Assembly: GCF_014117325.1 (NCBI RefSeq)
Contig: NZ_CP059732.1
Location: 1,116,001 to 1,180,000 of the forward strand
DNA: 64,000 nt
Direction of reading: 5' to 3'
DNA from: Spirosoma foliorum
GTDB lineage: Bacteria > Bacteroidota > Bacteroidia > Cytophagales > Spirosomataceae
The stretch's first letter is position 1. The number at the start of each line of letters is the position of its first letter. A program made the position numbers and the translations under genes. Below, piece by piece: positions 60,596 to 64,000 of this stretch. The notes beneath the pieces were generated by a model that saw nothing but the letters and a program-made list of their open reading frames with translations, did no database searches and was not told where the DNA came from.

Positions 60596-60991
60596 CTATT
60601 TTTCCTTCGGCTCCAGCAAATCCCACAAATTCCCGTACAAATCGGCGAAGACAGCCACCGTTCCATAAACCTCTTCGACGGGAGGACGTACAAACTGGAT
60701 ACCGTTGGCTTGCATTTGGTTGTAATCCCGCCAGAAATCGTCTGTAAATAAAAATAAGAAAACGCGTCCGCCAGTTTGATTCCCAATTCGACTCCGTTGT
60801 TCTTCACCATCCGCTTTAGCAAGAAGTAAACACGTTTCCGTCGAACCGGGAGGAGCCACTAACACCCAGCGCTTTGTCTCGCTCAGGATAGTGTCTTCAA
60901 GGAGGGTGAAATTGAGCTTTTTTGTGTAAAACTGGATGGCATCGTCGTAGTCGTCCACGACCAGAGCCAGGTGGGCAATTCGTTGTTTCAT
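60596..60991 (-). CDS. VOC-family (glyoxalase-like) protein
   Basis: 131 residues. VOC fold motifs: IAHLALVVDDYDDAIQFYTKKLNFTLLEDT, RWVLVAPPGSTETCLLLAKADGEE, and GTVAVFADLYGNLWDLLEP. It is probably a metal-dependent vicinal-oxygen-chelate enzyme or a binding protein. No specific reaction can be assigned. Confidence 0.9.
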   Translation of the reverse strand: MKQRIAHLALVVDDYDDAIQFYTKKLNFTLLEDTILSETKRWVLVAPPGSTETCLLLAKADGEEQRSRIGNQTGGRVFLFLFTDDFWRDYNQMQANGIQFVRPPVEEVYGTVAVFADLYGNLWDLLEPKEK

Positions 60992-61106
60992 GGGGCTATT
61001 TTCAATCTATGGTTTTGTAAATACGGGACAATATAGCAACCAGACGCCCACTTTCGATTAAGTTTGCAAACCCTATGCCTTGAGGGATTATTGACTAGCA
61101 ATTCGT

Positions 61107-61583
61107 ATGGAAATTTCCACTTTATCACCCGAAGCAGCCTTTGCGCAAACTGGCCTTTCGTTGCCACCCGCTCCCCAACCATTGGGAGTTTATAAACCGT
61201 ATCTGATCGACGGCAAATACCTGTACGTATCAGGACATGGCCCTGTTCAGGACGACAAAAGCCTGATCATTGGCCGCATTGGCGCTGATATGGACATCGA
61301 ACAGGGTAAATTGGCTGCCCGTCAGGTTGGCCTTACTATACTATCCACTATCAAAACCCACCTGGGTAGCCTCGACCGAGTGAAGCGGGTGATCAAAGTG
61401 CTGGGTATGGTGAACTGTACTGCTGATTTTGGTCGTCATCCTTACGTTATTAATGGATGCAGCGAGCTGTTTTCCGCTGTTTGGGGACAAGAAAATGGCA
61501 TCGGCGTCCGCTCGGCGGTAGGTATGGGTTCGTTGCCCGATAATATTCCAGTTGAGGTAGAAGCCCTTTTTGAACTCGTTTAA
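61107..61583 (+). CDS. RidA/YjgF-family protein
   Basis: 158 residues. LYVSGHGPVQDDKSLIIGRIGADMDIEQGKLAARQVGLTILSTIK and RVKRVIKVLGMVNCTADFGRHPYVINGCSELFSAVWGQENGIGVRSAVGMGSLPDNIPVEVEALFEL are family hallmarks. RidA-type proteins deaminate reactive enamines/imines formed by PLP enzymes. It lies 3 bp before the D-threonine-aldolase-like gene, a PLP enzyme, so the two likely work together (inference). Confidence 0.92.
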   Translation: MEISTLSPEAAFAQTGLSLPPAPQPLGVYKPYLIDGKYLYVSGHGPVQDDKSLIIGRIGADMDIEQGKLAARQVGLTILSTIKTHLGSLDRVKRVIKVLGMVNCTADFGRHPYVINGCSELFSAVWGQENGIGVRSAVGMGSLPDNIPVEVEALFELV

Positions 61584-61586
61584 CCG

Positions 61587-62702
61587 ATGGCACAAACACC
61601 CTGGTATCAGATTGATGACATTGCCCAACTCGATACGCCCGCGTTGGTGCTGTATCCCGACCGGGTGAAACAGAATATTGCCCTCCTGAAAAGCATGATT
61701 GGGGATGTGGGCCGGTTACGGCCACATGTAAAAACCAATAAATCGCGGGAGGCATCCCGATTGTTGCTGGAAGCGGGTATTCAGAAATTCAAGTGTGCTA
61801 CCATTGCCGAAGCCGAAATGCTGGCCATGATTGGCGCGCCCGACGTGCTGCTGGCTTATCAACCCAATGAAGCCAAAATGCATCGGCTGCTAGCGTTGAT
61901 AAAAGCCTACCCGGAAACCAAGTTCTCGTGTCTGGTTGATAATATCGACACCGGTCGCGAACTGTCGGAATTGGCTGTAGCGGCTGGAGTAGTGGTGCCA
62001 GTATACATTGATTTGAACGTAGGCATGAACCGAACGGGTATTGCGCCGGGCGGTGCTGTATTGACGCTTTATACCGAACTCAATGAACTGGCAGGTGTAA
62101 AACCCGTTGGTTTACATGCCTACGATGGGCACCTGCGTAATTCGGATCTGGCCATTCGCACCTCCGAATGCGATGCCGCGTTCTGGCCAGTTCAACTGTT
62201 GCGAGAAACCTTGACCGCGCGAGGATTTACCAAGCCGATCATTGTTGTTGGTGGCAGCCCAACCTTCCCGATTCATGCCAAACGGGCCGATGTTGAATGT
62301 AGTCCCGGTACCTTTATTTACTGGGACAAAGGTTATCAGTCGATTTTGCCAGAACAGGCGTTTCAACCAGCGGCTCTAGTTGTTGCACGGGTTATTTCGT
62401 TGCCCGAATCCTCGAAAATCTGTGTTGATTTAGGGCATAAGTCTATTGCCGCCGAGGGCGATCTGGTTGGACGGGTTACATTCCTGAATGCGCCTGAGTT
62501 GAAAGCCGTTGGACAAAGCGAAGAGCACCTGGTACTGGAAGCAAGAGAGGGCCATTCGTACAAAGTAGGCGATATAGTCTATGGCATTCCCAACCACGTT
62601 TGCCCAACCGTTGCCCTTTATGAACGGGCCTATACAATTGAAGGTGGGACCACCACAGGCGAGTGGCTGACGGTTTCCCGAGATCGGAAAATAACGGTGT
62701 GA
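61587..62702 (+). CDS. D-threonine aldolase-like PLP enzyme
   Basis: 371 residues. PLP-binding Lys in LRPHVKTNKSREA, barrel motifs KFKCATIAEAEML, VYIDLNVGMNRTGI and GLHAYDGHLRN, and a metal-site region PNHVCPTVALYERAY. It belongs to the D-TA/alanine-racemase-like fold, cleaving beta-hydroxy-D-amino acids to glycine and an aldehyde. Starts 3 bp after ridA. Confidence 0.92.
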   Translation: MAQTPWYQIDDIAQLDTPALVLYPDRVKQNIALLKSMIGDVGRLRPHVKTNKSREASRLLLEAGIQKFKCATIAEAEMLAMIGAPDVLLAYQPNEAKMHRLLALIKAYPETKFSCLVDNIDTGRELSELAVAAGVVVPVYIDLNVGMNRTGIAPGGAVLTLYTELNELAGVKPVGLHAYDGHLRNSDLAIRTSECDAAFWPVQLLRETLTARGFTKPIIVVGGSPTFPIHAKRADVECSPGTFIYWDKGYQSILPEQAFQPAALVVARVISLPESSKICVDLGHKSIAAEGDLVGRVTFLNAPELKAVGQSEEHLVLEAREGHSYKVGDIVYGIPNHVCPTVALYERAYTIEGGTTTGEWLTVSRDRKITV

Positions 62703-62760
62703 TTACTACGATTTTACAGGACTAATTACGAGGCTGTAAATCTGTATCTAACTGTATCAT

Positions 62761-62822
62761 TTTTAACCGCAGAGGTCACAGAGACATCACTAAGGATTTC
62801 TCTGTGACCTCTGCGGTTAAAA
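62761..62822. repeat. Palindrome with perfect 24-bp arms
   Basis: Arms 62761-62784 and 62799-62822, starting TTTTAACCGCAGAGGTCACA. A/T runs at both ends suit a bidirectional terminator between convergent genes. Confidence 0.85.
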
Positions 62823-62841
62823 GAAGACCTGATGCTTAAGT

Positions 62842-64000
62842 CTAGTTCGGGCCAATTTGTAGTGTACTCCCTGTTTGATAAATTAATTGAGAACCACTGT
62901 TTGTCCAGAGCGATTTCGTTTGTGCCTGATAATTAGTGGGTATTGTAATCGTATGCTTTAACTGAACAGTATCAAACAAGGAGGGTATCCAGCCGCATGA
63001 CCAAACCTGTGGGGTATTCCAGAACCCATTTTGGACGGTACTTACATAATTGGGCGGAATAATTGGGGGCAGTCCACTTCCCGTTCCACTGATCGTTATC
63101 GGCTCGCTTGGCTCACCTGATACAACAGGAGACGTAGAATTAACCCGGAATCGGTAGCGCCCATTTGCCCAGTTGGGTAGTGTAACCGTTAGCGGATTAG
63201 TCGTTCCTGAGGCTAAGGTGGCCAGATAGCATCCCCCTTCGTTTAGAATGTCTACCTGGTATTGATTGTTGGCACGGGTGGGAACCAACGAAAAATAGGG
63301 GACTTGTGTTTGGTGACCTGCGGTGTCTGCGAAGGGGAACACATAGCCCGTGGTTAACTGAATAAGCCGGTCAGGCAAAGAGGGTTGTCGGCTACTAAAA
63401 TAGTCGGTTGATAGGTATTGATTCCAGATCGTAATAAGCGCCGGGCAGTCATCTGCATCGAAGTGAAGATGGAAATAATCGGTCTTTCGGTAATTAGGAT
63501 AAATCATGCTATCGGTAGCAGGTCCGGCCGCGTTATTGGGCCACCCTGCCAGCGTATTCTGAGCGGCAATAATATTCGGATCAGTTTCGTGATTGGTATA
63601 TTCGTAACCCACTGTGCTCGGTATATAACTGACGCGTGAGATAACCCAGCTAAGATTCCCAAATCCTAATTGAGTGCGGGACTTATTAATTGTCAGACCG
63701 ATATTATTAATATAGTCGTCGTACGTTTGGTAGTAGTTATCCCCTTCGCCCTGATGCCACAAAATGGCCCGTACACCTGTTCGTTTCAGGTAATGTAAAA
63801 TGGTTACACCCAAAAGACGATAGGGCATATTTTGAGAAAATCCCGACCAGATTTCTTCTCCATTCGCTGAATGCATCCAGTGCTTGGAGTTTGTTGCTGA
63901 ATATGAGGCTCCATAGAACATAACGGGTACCCCCAACTGCTCGACGAGCTTATCGCCAAGCCCTCCCCATAAAAATAAATAAGCCCCCGGAAACATGCCC
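62842..64000 (-). CDS. Sialate O-acetylesterase-like protein (5' end missing)
   Basis: At least 384 residues; the frame remains open at the window edge. YLFLWGGLGDKLVEQLGVPVMFYGASYS and AILWHQGEGDNYYQTYDDYI are typical of the SGNH-like sialate O-acetylesterase (DUF303) family; C-terminal half beta-rich (HTITIPTNYQAQTKSLW). There is no T9SS sorting motif at the C-terminus. The ATG at 63996 is internal and is not the start. Confidence 0.8.
   Translation of the reverse strand, partial: GMFPGAYLFLWGGLGDKLVEQLGVPVMFYGASYSATNSKHWMHSANGEEIWSGFSQNMPYRLLGVTILHYLKRTGVRAILWHQGEGDNYYQTYDDYINNIGLTINKSRTQLGFGNLSWVISRVSYIPSTVGYEYTNHETDPNIIAAQNTLAGWPNNAAGPATDSMIYPNYRKTDYFHLHFDADDCPALITIWNQYLSTDYFSSRQPSLPDRLIQLTTGYVFPFADTAGHQTQVPYFSLVPTRANNQYQVDILNEGGCYLATLASGTTNPLTVTLPNWANGRYRFRVNSTSPVVSGEPSEPITISGTGSGLPPIIPPNYVSTVQNGFWNTPQVWSCGWIPSLFDTVQLKHTITIPTNYQAQTKSLWTNSGSQLIYQTGSTLQIGPN

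Overview
The window looks like a chromosomal segment of a Bacteroidota bacterium of the Cytophagales/Spirosoma type. This rests on the Bacteroidota -7 promoter motif TAnnTTTG upstream of several genes, an STN-containing TonB-dependent receptor followed by DUF4249 lipoproteins, many secreted carbohydrate esterases, roughly 50% GC, and long palindromes in nearly every intergenic gap. The genus is inferred. I saw no rRNA, tRNA, CRISPR array, prophage or classical insertion sequence.

Layout. 1-7.1 kb: a plus-strand block of secreted esterases (three SGNH/GDSL proteins, one fused to an alpha/beta hydrolase; a CE15-like glucuronoyl esterase; a CE1-like esterase) and a luciferase-like flavin oxidoreductase. 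7.1-12.2 kb: a DUF4143 ATPase whose promoter and start codon lie in a 21-bp inverted repeat, a WYL regulator divergent from an RtcB RNA ligase, and a CE1/PHB-depolymerase-like esterase. 12.4-14 kb: a PafA-type phosphatase. 14-21.8 kb: a minus-strand series of ECF sigma factor, KduD-like dehydrogenase, DUF1549/DUF1553 cytochrome protein, DUF1501 protein and a Tat-exported beta-propeller, divergent from a LacI-type repressor with a perfect 38-bp operator-like palindrome. 23.3-30 kb: small stress and accessory genes (OsmC, HD hydrolase, a TetX-like monooxygenase fused to DUF1772, AraC, DUF4180, SRPBCC plus ArsR with a double operator).

30.2-31.7 kb: a CLC-F-like channel preceded by a fluoride riboswitch. 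31.8-37.8 kb: tandem M14 metallopeptidase paralogs, the downstream one broken by a one-base frameshift. 38.2-46.1 kb: two similar SDR-AraC cassettes in opposite orientation around a quinoprotein dehydrogenase / ROK kinase / SIS isomerase operon. 46.4-57.6 kb: a long minus-strand set (hypothetical, TonB receptor, two DUF4249 lipoproteins, MG2/plug protein, GH106). 57.9-59.7 kb: a CoA-transferase operon whose two subunit genes are separated by a GxxExxY gene inside 20-bp terminal inverted repeats. 59.8-64 kb: a secreted hypothetical protein, VOC, RidA, D-threonine-aldolase-like enzyme and a partial sialate O-acetylesterase-like protein.

The most unusual theme is the intergenic palindromes. About twenty unrelated-looking elements share one architecture: two long inverted arms, most of them containing their own small dyad. 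In related copies the dyads change sequence but keep pairing. Some elements are nested, and several supply stop codons or signal-peptide codons of neighbouring genes. They resemble REPIN/BIME-type elements. Together with the inverted-repeat-bounded GxxExxY unit, they are my best candidates for under-described biology here.
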